Assembly (NCBI GenBank): GCA_963971425.1
Contig: OZ020517.1
Coordinates: forward strand, 25,554,462-25,618,461
DNA: 64,000 nt
Reading direction: 5' to 3'
Source of the DNA: Bryoerythrophyllum caledonicum
Taxonomy: Eukaryota > Streptophyta > Bryopsida > Pottiales > Pottiaceae
Position 1 is the first letter of the stretch, and each line of letters begins with the position of its first letter. Made by a program: the position numbers and the translations under genes. Below the pieces are notes generated by a model. The model saw only the letters and a program-made list of their open reading frames with translations, did not search any database and was not told the DNA's origin. Of this stretch, positions 1 through 12,206 are shown in pieces.

Positions 1-1185
1 ACTCTTGTGGCAATTTTTGGGCCACAATTTATCAACGTGATACATCTTTACGTACTTCTTGCACGTTTTGAATGTCCAAAAATCTTCCATTTCCGCTTCC
101 CAATTGTCCTCAGCCTTGATGTCTTCATTACCCAAAATCTCTCACTCCAAACCGTGAGTAGCTCCTTTTTGTTTAATCTTCTTCTTCAAGCCCGCATTTC
201 CACCCAAGCCTAGGTCTCCGTGGGCCATCACCTCTTCCGCCGACATGGTAGCTATTGTATTCAAGAATACACACACAAGATTTGTCTCGTTCTTGTACGA
301 ACACCGCAATCTATTGTAAATAGAGTGTATCGTGTAGCATAAATGGACCCCCAGTACTTCACCAAGTAGGAGCAGCAAGTGCTTATGCACTTGCAGCACA
401 TCCGACCTGGATAGGAAAGTGTGAAAGACAGGGAAAAAATGATGGCGCTTGGCTTCTACAGGAGGAGGACAACCAAACCTAGAGCCGCGGCCTTCCGATG
501 CGGCGGTCGACCAATGGCGATCAGTCGGGCCGTCTCGGGTAAACGGCCGAGGCAACCGCGAGACGTGGCGGACGGCCTCGACCGTCCGTCCGCGGGTTCG
601 TTTTTTTTAATTCTAATTGTATTTTAATTTTCAAAAAGCAAAATACCATTTTTTACTTTTTGTTTTAATTATAATTTTGAAAAAGTAAAAATACTCCTTC
701 CTTTTGAATATGCATCCAAAAAGAGGGATTTTTTTAAATAGATTAAAAGAAACTCTTTTTTCCAATACTCAAAATAGGAAGAGGAGTTTGAAGTTGCATG
801 TATATGAAAAAAAACTCTCTTTTATTTTAGAGCTATCAAAAGTAAGAAAAAAAGGAAAACACTTATGAAAATAGATAAAATACTCTTATTTATTTTTTAA
901 TTTTAAATGCATTAAGGAAAGGAAACGTATAAAGTAATTATGTGATACCTATTATTCTTTAAACTAGGAAAGAAACAAAGACAAAGGCTTGACATATGTG
1001 CTTCTATAATTTTTAGTTGAGCCTTATGAAAATTTAAGGGCTAGTTTATACTTGGGGCCGAATTGAGGGCCAACCGGAACTCTCAAAGTTTCAACCAACT
1101 GGGTCTCTATCTCTCAAAATTCAACCCAAGGCTTTATACTTGGGGCCGGTCGGAACTACATTTCATCCTACGTGTCGCCGTAGGT

Positions 1186-1370
1186 GGCATGGTTTTTAAT
1201 TGGGCTTTTAAATTCTATACCATTACAAAAAATTTGTTATTAAAATTTTTAAAAAAGCATTTGTAGAGTTTCATTCCTATTTCCGTATCTTTCTACATAT
1301 TTGTTTTTGACATACAATGTCATTTGAGTCTTGAACTGGCTTAAGTGATTGGAATTGGGTGCCTCTACCT
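1186..1370 (+). repeat. Dispersed repeat R2, copy 1
   Basis: About 185 bp here match 5,561-5,740, and the mirrored copy at 18,451-18,630, at roughly 75-80% by eye. The shared order is a GGTTTTTGGGCTTT-like start, then a TTTCATTCCT...CTTTCTACRTA block, then GACATACAATGTCATTTGA, ending GTGCCTCTA. No coding capacity is conserved between copies, so this is a non-coding interspersed repeat of unknown class. Confidence 0.7.
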
Positions 1371-2289
1371 TAACCCTTAAACGTCGGTTTAGCCAAAAAC
1401 CGGTATATGGAAGAATGTAAAATGCTCCCATGTGATGATAAAACATTACTTTCATCAAAGTTTTTGTGAAGGTGTTGTCAATGAGTGCATGTACCACATG
1501 CAGTCATTGTCCCTTCACAAAGTGTGTAACTTTTTCTCTAATCAAGAAAGTATTTGTGACTTGGAACTCAATGTTGTGTATTTTAGAAACTTCTAGCTTA
1601 AGCTCTAAATCTGAATTTGAGTGATAAAATGATGTTTTTTGAAATTGAGTCAAATTAATGAAATGAAGTTTATCAGATATAGTTTCCAATCCGATTTGTA
1701 AATTTGAAAAATACATACAATTGAGTAAGTTATTGCAATGTGAACTTTGGGCATATTACCCTGGATGACCAATCTTTTAATTTAAGCTGGACATGGAAGT
1801 TTCACCTACACCACAAGTTGCAACACAATTATGTACACCTTTAGTGAAATCATCATTTTTTTACGCAAAATGTGTGTATGATATGAAAAATCTTCAATTT
1901 TTCTTCAGAAAATCACAATAATTTGAATTCTCATGAAAAAATATTGAGTTTTCTGTGACATGAGCAAAACATGTGGTGTCATCGATTAGAAATGAAATCA
2001 AAATATTTCCGCTTATATTTGATGAAGAATTAGAGCTCATAATAGAATGAAATTGGGATTCATTCCTCGGTCATAGCTCCGTCCTTTAAGGGTTAAATAG
2101 TCCGTACGATGCAATATCAAGAAAATCGAGATTGTGATTCAATGTGTACAACCTAAACAAATAAGCAAGTACAATCTAATATCCAAATATTAAAAGGCTG
2201 GATTGAAGGCAAACCGGCCGGCCTTCCATACGACCCCAGGACTAATGTAAACCGGCCCTATTGTACTACTTAGACCATAATCAAATGTC

Positions 2290-2540
2290 AATTTGCCAAT
2301 TCTTACTTTTATTTTTTGTTACCTTAATAAGTTTTCGACCAATAATCCGTATGGTCAATAAGAAAGTTTACACCACATGTTGTTGTGAGAAAACAAAAAG
2401 AGAAATATATAAAGGTATCTAGGTTTTATGTGGAAAAGAATCAGGTTTTTTTTTTACCTTGCCTGACAATGAGTGACAATGTGTGAAAATGTTTGACTTG
2501 GGTTGGAATGATATTTTTCACTAAAGACAATAATTATTTT
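2290..2540 (+). repeat. Dispersed repeat R1, partial copy
   Basis: This piece matches the middle of the longer R1 copy at 3,780-4,380. Shared blocks include GGTCAATAAGAA, TACACCACAT, a TCTAGGTTTTATGT block, and TTGCCTGACAATG followed by GTGTGAAAATGTTTG and CACTAAAGACAA. It is diverged and AT-rich with no shared reading frame. R1 also occurs in both inverted-repeat arms and as two halves flanking the element at 38,507-45,603. Confidence 0.75.
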
Positions 2541-3779
2541 TAACAATACTAGGGGAAACAATATTATTTGCAAGTAAAAGCTTTTGTTTCCCTTCTTACT
2601 CATTGCACTACAACGTGCTGTTCTAAAAAATTATTGGCGTGGACATGCCTTGTTGTCTTATGGGTTAATACAAAAACCCACAAAATGAAGATGAAATACT
2701 TGAAACAATGGACAATGTTATTTAATGTAGGTCATTCATGATGTCCAGTAAACCACTACTATTCCATGCTCTTCATTCAATGAAGAATTATCAATTGCCA
2801 CTCTCATAAATGTTGATTTTCATCAATGAAAGTTGTATACATGTTGATTCTTGAAGGTGATGTTTTACAATACCAAAAAGGCAACATAAAATAAGTTTGG
2901 TTTCATTCCAACTTTCATTTTAACACATCTGAATTTTGCCCACTTATGCTCACAGTGTAATTTTTTCAACGAAAGTGACTCAAAGATGGACATAGTTTTC
3001 TTGGTCACAATATATAGAATCTAACGAGTCTCAAAGATGCCAGAAATTAAAATTCCTCTACTCCCTGAAAAACAACACGTCATCCCAAGTCACACAGTTT
3101 CACATATTGTTGGTCAAGGTACCCAAACAGAACCATGTTCTTCTCGTCATAGAACTTAGAGATCTTCTTATTTTTTACATTATATTTTCTACACTACAAA
3201 ATTAGAGGTGACCATTCTTATTTATCATATAGATTTTCATCCAACAACATACCTAGTTCTAAAAAAACAAACAGAAGTTGGGCCTTTGATTTTTGAACCT
3301 CCATTCCTTCCAAAATTGTTTTGAAGGAGCTACCCCCCTTTGTTTACGTCTAGAAATCGGTGTACAACACTACAAGGACATAACATTACAATTCGCATGG
3401 TGGTAATAATCATAGATTTCGTGTAGTGCAAAAACTTTAGAGCAAGTGGTGTCAAATTGTGCAGATTCTCTAAATGCTGGGATGAAAAAGGATCTAATTT
3501 TCTACTTCAAACACGATAATCTTTCACTCCCTACGGTAAAAGTTAGTGAAATATTTTGATGACATCAAAAAATACCGGTAGGTCTTTATTAACCCCTAAA
3601 AGACCACGACCACTTTTGCTCTAAAACCAGTCCAAAACTGCCACTGCCAAAAAGAGACATGAAAATCACATTTAAAAGTGAATTTTGGATTTTCAACCGT
3701 AAGGTCTTAAAATGGACTTGTATATAAACATGTTTAAAAACTTTGATTGCAATCCACGGCACGGATTGATAGATTTTAG

Positions 3780-4380
3780 TGCTAAAAGCCAAAACAATGG
3801 TTCATTTTCTTCCTTGTGTTGAGTAGATCAACAGACTTTGACTTCACTTTGTATCAAATTTTTGCATTGTATAAGGTCTAAATCTTTTACCATTTTCTTA
3901 AGCATGATGTTATTTCCCCACACACCAATTTCTAGAGGTAAAAAAGGGGTGTAGCATATTCAAAACAAGTGTGCAAGGAGTGGAGGTTCAAAAATTGCCA
4001 TTTCACATTTTATTTTTTTGTGAACTACGTATGTATTCCAATGATAATTCAAACGGTCAATAAGAAGGTTATCACCACATATTGTCGTTGAAAAAATAAA
4101 AAGTGAAAAATATGAAGATCTCTAGGTTTTATGTAGAAAAGATGAAGTTTTTTTCCCCCGTTGCCTGACAATGTGTGAAAATGTTTGGCTTGGAATAAAA
4201 TGCCATTTTACACTAAAGACAAGATTTTTTTTTGAAAATTTCCAAAAAAAGAAATATTCTTTATATGCGTGAAAAATATCAATGTCAATAGAAACTTTTG
4301 TAAATTTTTTTGGAAGTGCCCGAAATCCCACTTTTGGCTTTAAGTGGTACTAACTTTCAAACCACAAATCCAAAAAAAAA
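3780..4380 (+). repeat. Dispersed repeat R1, longest reference copy
   Basis: This is the longest R1 copy outside the arms. Ordered landmarks are ATGGTTCATTTTCTTCC, CAGACTTTGACTTCACTT, GGGGTGTAGCATATTC, GTGCAAGGAGTGGAGGTTC, CACCACATATTGT, AGATCTCTAGGTTTTATGT and TGGTACTAACTTTCAAACC. The same order is seen at 17,100-17,660 and, split by an insertion, at 38,150-38,506 plus 45,604-45,880. The copy is useful because it shows what the insertion site of the 7.1-kb element looked like when empty. Confidence 0.8.
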
Positions 4381-5560
4381 TGAAAAAATATCTCCACAAA
4401 GCTCTTATCAGATCCTATCTTGAAAATAAAAATCAGTTAAAAAGTATGTTTTTTCGAATTGTAGGTACATGCCCAAAATCCAAAATGACCCCGGGATGAC
4501 GTTTGGTCCTTTAGGGGTTAACATCACACAACAAAGTTTGGAATCAATAAGATTTTGTTTCTCTCCTTAGTCATGCCGAACCGTATAAAGGGTAATGCCA
4601 TAGAATATACAATCATTGAAATATCACTTCCCATGCAATAAAAACCAAAAAGCTCGTAAATGGTCAAACCATGGAAGGTGATAAAGTAGTTGTTGAAAGT
4701 TGAAACATTTTTATTTTTTCCCCCACATCGAATACAAAGTGATTACAAAAAATCCCAATGTTTTTATACACATCAACTTCAAGGCCATGTTATTTTAGAT
4801 GTTAAGATTTTAAAAATTATGATACTCACATAGAGTTTAAAAAATGATGATAGTTTCACCATTACCCAAAAAATGTAAGGTGATATAAAATGAATATAAG
4901 TTATTGAATTCTTATGGAAATTAAAAAGTATTCTATACACCACACTTAACACACGGTAGTGCTATCGTTCATATGTATGTCCTTGCACCATTATCTATCC
5001 ACCAAGATTTCCTCGTATCCATTCTAACGAATTCCTATTCACAAACCAAAACAAATACAAAGCACCACAACATTCTATATATTTGGCGTATGTCAATTTA
5101 TGAATTATAAATCCACCTTCAGAATGAGGAATTCTATGTTCCCATGTTTCCCAAATTGATATAATGGGAATGCAATAGTTTTGCGACCCACCTATTTAGC
5201 ATTGCGTAATAGACATATTATGTTCCACCCACACATTTCTAATCCCTTGATTTTGGAAGTTTCATTGCTTTTTTATCATCACCTATTAGAAAATACAATT
5301 GACAATAAAAATACATGTCATTCAAAAGACAAGCCCCATGGAAATTTATGAGTATGGAATTTTATATGCGTTCTAATATACATATAGAGCCTCGTAAGTG
5401 GTGACATCGCCTCGTAAGTTGAACAAAACCGATCGGCATTGGGTACCCTCCATGAGTTGGTCATCCATGGCATGTCTTCTCTCTTTTACTCACTCTTAGT
5501 AGAACACATTGGGCAAAGGAGGGCACTAAATCTCAACTATTCTATGATTTGATTATGGGC

Positions 5561-5740
5561 TCCCATGGTTTTTGGGCTTTGAAATTCTATATCAATAATA
5601 AATCTTTGAGATTAAATTTGAAAAAATATTTGTTGCATTTCATTCCTGACTCCGCATCTTTCTACGTAAATGTTTGTGACATACAATGTCATTTGAGTCC
5701 CGAACTAGCTTAAGTGATCGGAATTCGGTGCCTCTAACTT
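5561..5740 (+). repeat. Dispersed repeat R2, copy 2 (left arm)
   Basis: This matches 1,186-1,370 across about 180 bp and has an inverted near-identical partner at 18,451-18,630 in the other arm. It lies near the outer part of the arm and carries no conserved frame. Confidence 0.7.
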
Positions 5741-6530
5741 ACCTTACTAGGAATGGAATGTCCACCCCAGCAATATACCTCCCCCCTCACAATGAAGACA
5801 TGCGGGCCTCTAAGCGGGCAACCATTGGTGCCACGTGGGGCCAAAATTCCAGTTTTGTTTTATACTTGATTATAAAATATTTAAAATTGAAAGATGTTTC
5901 AGTGCATGCCAAGGGCTTAGGATAATTTTGGCGATGAGCATCAAATCTGGAAGACATTCTTCTGTGCAACATTTAATGTGCCTGAATTTCCAGATTTAGA
6001 TTGCACGTGTGATGTTCTTGACCCAAAAAGGAAAGTTGCAAAACGTCTGCCACCTTGTGGCTTTGGGATGCAAAGGGATTCAAAGGGAGGAGAGGCCAGA
6101 GCTGAGGGGACTCAAGTTTTGAGCCGTGGTGTGGAGCTCACCGTTCGCTGGGCGTGGAGGCGGACGGTGTGATGGACGACCAAGACTGACCGCAAGTATT
6201 ACCCCCACCGCCCGATCGCGATGCGGTCGGCCGTGGCCGTCCGCTCAATCGAGGCCGTTCGATCGGGCGGTACGCTCGAGGCTCAGAATTACCATATTTA
6301 CTACAATGGAGTCCACCCTAGTTAATTTTAGACACTTAATAATCTTTGTAAGTTATTTTATTTTATTTTTTAAGTGAGCTATGACAAAAAGGGGGGGGGG
6401 TTGTTGCTTCACAAGTGCGTGCCCGCTTGAGGGGCCCACTCATCTTCAATGCAAGGACTAGGTATATTTTCCGGGTCCAAGGCGTATTGATTTTGCATAA
6501 AACCTGCTTCACCCAATGTACACAAATTTT

Positions 6531-7091
6531 TTGGATTTATGGTTTGAATGTTAGTACCACACAAAGTTAGAAATGGGGACTTTGGGCACCTCCAAGATTT
6601 TGCTAGATGTCTCTATTTACATTGTGTTTTTCCATACATAGAGAGAATATTAAGTTTTTTGATGATGTCAATCTCCTTCTTGTCTTTGGTATTTCTTTTT
6701 ACAGCTTTTTTTACATTTCAAGCAAGCCGGGAAAAAATCTTAATCTTTTTAACATAAAACCTAGAGATCTTCATATTTTTTACTTTTCATTCTTTCTACA
6801 ACAATATGTGGTGTAAATATTCTAATTGACCTTCTGTAGTACAACAATTTAATAGCAAGTGAAGTCAAAATCTGTTGATAATTCAAGGCAAGAAAGGAAA
6901 TGAACCATTTTCTTGACCTCTAACTATATAATCCTTCAAGCCGTGCGGTCAAGCTCTATGAAATTTTGTAAGTATGTTACTTAGTAAGTATTTATGGAGA
7001 TCCTACGGTGAAAAGAAACAATATAAGGTTTTGTTTTCTTCCGTACTCATTGCACTAGAATCAACAATTTTGAATGTTATTGGTGTGAATT
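6531..7091 (-). repeat. Dispersed repeat R1, copy in left arm
   Basis: Read on the minus strand, this segment has the R1 landmarks in order: a GATTCTAGTGCAATGAGTA block, CAGATTTTGACTTCACTTG, TACACCACATATTGTTG, GAAGATCTCTAGGTTTTATG and GTGGTACTAACATTC. It is the mirror of 17,100-17,660. Confidence 0.75.
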
Positions 7092-7321
7092 GTCACGCGG
7101 TTTGAGGGATTAAAGAAATATAATTGAATAGAATAGAAAATACACCCTTGCATAAAAATATCCAAAAATTAAAAATAAAATAAAATATATATTTACTACC
7201 ATCCAAATTAGAAAAACATGCAATACGTTTTGAACTAGTACTATACTTGTAGTCATTACTTATACTTCTACAATACTATTTGCAATCCTAGTGCCATAGT
7301 AGTACAGAGGTCTACATGCTA

Positions 7322-8741
7322 CTAGTAGTAGGCGGTCCGAAAATGCTCGCGTGGCGTGGGCCAGTTCCATGTGTCGCTGAAGCGTGTGATGATATGTGAT
7401 AGTTTTCCAACGTTGTCTCTCCTAGTGGAACACAATCTATCCATGTACAAGTGAAAGGTATCCGCAAATTCTTGATTTCTGAATATTACAAAACTTCCGC
7501 CCTCCTGCTGCAGTCTCTCGTACTCTTTAGACATGGTCCTGCCATTGATCCGTTGAGCTATTTGAGCCGTTGCATATTCCTCCAAAGCCTTTGAGTACTT
7601 CGGAATCATTTGAACATCAGCATCGCGTCTGTGTAAGAATGCAACTCTAGGATCCATCCACCACCTTCTCCGTAGAGCCTCAGCCATTGCCTCCCCATTG
7701 GTGAACGTGTACAGTGGCTGCATTAATTCGCTTGACACGGTTGCCATGCCCCAATCACAAATTCCGATGTACAATCGCGATTCATTGTCTGGAAAATGAA
7801 GGAGGATATTGTCCGGAGATAAATCGTTGTGAAGGTGGCCACTCTTGTATACTTTGTTCATGATGTGCAGCAATGTCCACACAAAGCTCAGTTTGTTTCT
7901 TGCAAAATTGTACAAATTGATGAGCACGAATAATCTCATCCTCAGCGTAATTCCCATACGATAGATGAATGTTCACGTCATCACCGTACTGGTAATCACG
8001 ATTGAACATCTCTCGTATCGTTCCCCCATTCCACCAGTACGCATATCCTTCCTATTTAGACGGATGGATGGCTGCAAATCGTATGACGCCCGCGTGTGGA
8101 ATTCGCAAACTCTCAAAATGGTTCAATGCCAGGAGCTCCTTCAATTCAATTTTTTTGAATCGTGGCATACCCACCTCTCTTGATCGCGTCGTCCACTGGA
8201 ATGACTCTCACCGTTGCAGGAATTGCAATCAGATGCGCCATTTGATCTTGTTCCTCCCGTCTTCCCTCCTCAGAACTCCACCAGCCCACAAATCCACGCC
8301 GGTTCCGATTTTGAGCAAACGGCTTCATTTGAGCGACAAATAAATCCGCCTTCAAAACCACCGCGTTGAATGCTTTGTCACCTCCTCGACAATCTCTACC
8401 GTATTTCGCTAGCAGGTTCTTTGAATTCCATAGAGCATCGTGCACCCTGCTCTCCAAAAAACTTCGAATATCCCCGCTTGTTCGTCTCCGCGTACCACTC
8501 CGGAGCTTGCAGCGCAGCCATCATGTACTGTGTCATGAATCTCCACCTTGAATTTGTTGGGGCCCTCGTCACGATATCTTACGTACTTGCTCTCCAAAGC
8601 TCGTACGGTATTTTCCTCATAGAATCGGACGACCAATTCTATGAGGATATCCTTGCACTTCTGAGATAGAATGTCTTGAATCGGGTGCAAACTCGGCGCA
8701 TCGAAGTCTGCCACCTTCTGTTTCTTCTTGTCCCTCGACAT
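7322..8741 (-). pseudogene. Protein-kinase-like gene, frameshifted (left-arm copy)
   Basis: On the minus strand a coding unit starts with MSRDKKKQK at 8,741 and ends HFRTAYY at 7,322. Kinase hallmarks are a glycine-rich-like RGGYATIQK, a catalytic loop of the HxDLxxxN type (HNDLSPDN), and CDWG where kinases usually have DFG. The coding path changes frame about four times and meets one in-frame TAG, so no single ORF covers it. One shift sits in a run of seven A. The largest intact piece is 211 codons (7,957-7,322) and includes the catalytic loop and the C-terminal lobe. The breaks are shared with the other arm, so they predate or were copied with the duplication. I do not recognise the subfamily, and captured host kinase versus element-borne kinase is undecided. 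Confidence 0.65.
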
Positions 8742-8873
8742 CTTCGTTCAAAATTTGAATCGAACTTGAACGTTAAACTCTAGATAGTTTAAAAAAAACT
8801 TTATAGAGTTTGACGAAATACAAAGTTTTTAAAAAACTTTGTAAAATTTGGCAAAATATCCCCCCCCAAATAA

Positions 8874-11800
8874 ATCACTTTTGAACTCTAAAAAATGAGG
8901 AGCCAATGGATGGATTTAGCTAGCCGAAGCCACTCCGCATCCACTCAAAATATATGAAGAGGAGAAGGAAAGTGAGGAAAAGGGGGGAGCGATTGGCTTG
9001 TAGGCCATCCCTCGGATTTGACGGCCAAGATCAAGCAGCTGTCAATTTCGAACGGCCGTAGCTGGCCGACCGCACGTTTGTCCTAGTGGATTGCCTCAGG
9101 CCGTCCGCTTGATTGGATAGTCGTGATGGTCACGGCCACTCGAGCGGACGGTCACGGCTGTCAGTGCGATTCGGCGACGACAAGACTCTCGACGGATGGG
9201 CGGAGGGCTGCGTTCCGTTCGCCATGTAAGATGGCCGCGAGCGGTCATCCAGCTGCTCGGCTGCGTGCCCCTTGATTGGCTGATTGCACGACTGGGACGG
9301 CTTTTAATCTAAAACGGACGGCCTAGATTGATCGATTTTAGTTTCCTATCATTTTTACGCTGTTGTTTTCCTTGTTTGTCCGCAGTAGACGTTTATTACC
9401 GCCAGTTGCATTGTTCAACCGGTTGTCCGGACATTCCTCTCCGCCGGACGTCTTTTTGGACGCTCGGACCTTCAAGACGTCAAATTGGTACGGGAGGCGT
9501 CTCGAGCACTAGATATCCGTGTGAACCCAGATCCCGGTTGTGTCCTGTTGAGTAGGTGGTGATGTGCTTAGATTTTTGTGGATGTTTGTTTTGTGTAGGT
9601 TCGCAAATTTGTGGTCATCGGCCGGCTTCTGTATGTAAAGATTGTCTTGCGCAAGAGCCGACGCATCGGGTGAGTCTTTCTCGTGAGTTTACGAGGTGTC
9701 CTTGAGTCAAGGATAAATATGAATGAGATGGTGAGTGAGATGGTGTTACCAGTGACTAGGCTTGCACTCCGAGGATTGGTCACGAGGTCGCTGATAGTAG
9801 TGACGACAGAACCCAAAGGTTGACGAACTTGAATTTTTGAGTAATTTGTTGTCGTTGTTTTCTTCAGGTAATTGGAGTAGTTTTGTGGAAAGGTGGAGCT
9901 ACTTGCAATGCCTTTATTTGCGCAAGAAGTTACTTATCGCAGGGAGGGGGGTTCACAAATGTCTCTAGTTCCTCTTGATGAACTTCTTTCTCCATCCTTC
10001 CTTGTACTCTATGATGAAGAGTTACTTTCATATTTGATATGGGACCATTGTGCCGCGAAGCTAGAGGCAACTCATTGTGCATCAGATCCTGCAAAATCTG
10101 TGGAGGACCTCTTGAATGCGTTGGAACCTCTTTTGGCTCCAAACATTATTGCTCAAATTGGTGTTACTTTGGATGCTCTTGGTACCTCTATTTTGGGGGT
10201 AGAGACTGCCCTCCTTCCAAGTTTAAGGAGTATGTTGGAGAACATTCTTATAGATTTGAAATATCGTGCGTCTACCCTAGTAACGGTGATGATGATAGGC
10301 TTGGGCATGCATCGATGCAAGGACCTCAGAGACAAAGAAGAGGCCAATGAGGTGTTGCAAGAGGTCAAAGAGGTGCAAGGGGAAGAACATGAGGTAGGCA
10401 TCGGGTCCGACTATGAGTGCGTGGCGAGGAAGATGGTGATGATCCGTTGAGGCAAGAAGAGCTTGTGAATGCACAATTTTTAAGAAATGTCCTTTGGATT
10501 TATGTGGAAATGGATGCTTATACTATCCCACCAAAAGGTAACCAAGAACAACGCTCCACTCGAAAGATCATCATTGAAGAACGTGCTGAAGCTTTTGCTA
10601 GGCATTTGGAGGTGGCAGGCACTCATGTACCGTACAACCTATACAATACCACTGGAGTGGCTTGCTTCTACCGTGGGACGTGACACTCGATGTCAAGTGG
10701 TTTTTTGATGTGGACATTTGGTACAAGTTGTCGGGTCAGTATTTTTCCGACTAGCACTCAATTGCTTTAAGTTCAATCAAAGTAGACGACTTCGGTGTTG
10801 TTTCCCGTGAGACCTTTTGTTCTTTTTAAAAAAGATAGACAAAACAAAATTACCGAAAACTACTCCACAGGTAAGCTTTTTTATTCATTCATCTGCTCAA
10901 ATCCGGATCCTTTCGGATTCTGGAGATCTATACAATAGCTTCCGGAACTAATTTCCGGAGAGCTATAAGGGGTTTGATTTATCTCTGTTCCTCCTCATAG
11001 AGTCTCTTGGACGGTTTATTCCAGCGGCCAGAAGGCCACTGATCCAATTCTGTGGATGTGGCCGGATTTTCCACTGTCTTGTGACTTAAAGTGGCTAGAC
11101 ATCCACTTTTTCTAACCAGCTAGCTGGTAGACAATTGTTGTTGCCAAGTAGACAATTGTTGTTGTCGAGTCGACAATCCCACTACATCCGAATGGCCATC
11201 CAGACGAGATTACGCAGAAGTAAATCCAGACTACAACGACATTCCGGTTGGCATGACAGTGGTTCTACTGAGAGTTTTAAAGCTTGCAAGTAATTCTCCT
11301 TCTAGACATACAGGTCGGGCTATTTCCCTATCGTACGGGGAGATTCCAGCCTCAATCAAAATCCAGGTTCACATAATATTTTTTGCCCTAGAGACCTAAG
11401 TTACCAATCTGACGTCCTAGAGGTCCGAGCGTCCAAAAAGACGTCTCGCGGATGGCAACGTTCAAACCTCTAGTCGGACAAAGCGTCTGGCGGTAATCAA
11501 CATTTAGTGCGGACAAACAAAGAAAACAACGGTGTAAAAAAAGATATCAAAACTAAAATAGATCAATTGAGGCTGTCTATTTAGATTGAAAGCCCTCCCT
11601 ACCGTCCGATCGACAAATCAAAGAGCATGCGGCGGACCGACCAGCAAACGGCACGCATCCGACTTCCAATCCGTCCACAAGCTAGCAGCCGTCTAAAAGC
11701 TAGTTGCCGTCTCATCAGACGGAAACTAGCCTCCCGGCCGCTTAATCGGGCACACGGCGAGGGCCAAATGATTGGCCGACCGCTCAAACCGTCGTGCGGT

Positions 11801-12006
11801 CGGCCGGCAACGATCGCCCAATCAGATGAACAGCCACGAGACCAGCCGTGGCAAATATCAGGCCGACCGCTCCCCTATTTTCTCACTTCTCTTCTCCTCT
11901 TCATATATTTTGAGTGGATGCGGAGTGGCTTCGGCTAGCTAAATCCATCCATTGGCTCCTCATTTTTTAGAGTTCAAAAGTGATTTATTTGGGGGGGGAT
12001 ATTTTG
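8874..12006 (+). mobile_element. Central segment with diverged terminal inverted repeats, copy 1
   Basis: This 3,133-bp segment starts and ends with inverted repeats. The outermost ~100 bp are identical and belong to the arm repeat. Further in, about 580 bp (8,968-9,550 against 11,307-11,890) are clearly related but diverged, sharing for example GACGTCTTTTTGGACGCTCG near 9,450 and its complement near 11,435. The interior encodes one 180-codon ORF of unknown function. The layout resembles a long-TIR DNA transposon (Mutator-like or fold-back type), but no transposase is recognisable. The same 3,133 bp recur at 12,207-15,339 with an offset of exactly 3,333, and I saw no difference between them. 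Confidence 0.6.
9908..10450 (+). CDS. Hypothetical ORF in central segment (copy 1)
   Basis: An ATG-initiated ORF of 180 codons begins MPLFAQEVTYRREGG and ends KMVMIR. It is acidic and Leu-rich, has no signal peptide or clear membrane segment, and has a charged tail with repeated EV(L/K)EV words. An in-frame GTG lies five codons upstream. A second ORF of 88 codons (10,417-10,683, starting MRGEEDGDDPLR) overlaps in another frame and may be its continuation after a frameshift or intron. I do not recognise either protein. Its place inside an inverted-repeat element suggests an element-borne or captured gene. Confidence 0.35.
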   Translation: MPLFAQEVTYRREGGSQMSLVPLDELLSPSFLVLYDEELLSYLIWDHCAAKLEATHCASDPAKSVEDLLNALEPLLAPNIIAQIGVTLDALGTSILGVETALLPSLRSMLENILIDLKYRASTLVTVMMIGLGMHRCKDLRDKEEANEVLQEVKEVQGEEHEVGIGSDYECVARKMVMIR

Positions 12007-12206
12007 NNNNNNNNNNNNNNNNNNNNNNNNNNNNNNNNNNNNNNNNNNNNNNNNNNNNNNNNNNNNNNNNNNNNNNNNNNNNNNNNNNNNNNNNNNNNNN
12101 NNNNNNNNNNNNNNNNNNNNNNNNNNNNNNNNNNNNNNNNNNNNNNNNNNNNNNNNNNNNNNNNNNNNNNNNNNNNNNNNNNNNNNNNNNNNNNNNNNNN
12201 NNNNNN
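12007..12206. other. Assembly gap of 200 Ns
   Basis: Exactly 200 undetermined bases separate two contig ends. The left contig ends in the right end of the central segment, and the right contig begins at the left end of the same segment. The missing bases therefore need not exist; see the overlap argument under the two central-segment copies. Confidence 0.95.

Larger units (their letters stand above)
1..5168. other. Gene-free AT-rich stretch with decayed repeats
   Basis: I see no convincing gene here. Open frames are short (at most 137 codons), low-complexity and without recognisable motifs. The stretch holds dispersed repeat copies listed separately (R1 at 2,290 and 3,780; R2 at 1,186). Between about 440 and 605 there is a sharply GC-rich island with repeated GACCGTCCG-like words, similar in style to the GC-rich parts at 6,125-6,290 and 9,000-9,300. 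The rest is AT-rich and looks like old transposon debris. Confidence 0.7.
5169..8967 (+). repeat. Left arm of giant inverted repeat
   Basis: Every base from 5,169 to 8,967 pairs with 19,022 down to 15,224 by the rule that the two positions sum to 24,191, with no indel between landmarks. I found only about three substitutions (near 5,380, 7,841 and 7,990), so identity is about 99.9%. The outer edge is abrupt, with only weak AT-rich similarity beyond it. The arm contains an R2 copy, a GC-rich palindromic island (6,125-6,290), an R1 copy and a broken kinase-like gene. The few real differences argue that these are two physical copies rather than one sequence duplicated by the assembler. Confidence 0.9.

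Noticed and set aside
5150-5168. Extension of the inverted repeat beyond 5,169
   Set aside because: About 17 more bases align with four mismatches and then similarity is lost; in AT-rich DNA this is too weak to set a boundary or a target duplication.
8002-8457. 113-codon plus-strand ORF antisense to the kinase-like gene
   Set aside because: It is a shadow of the minus-strand coding path and has an identical mirror in the other arm.
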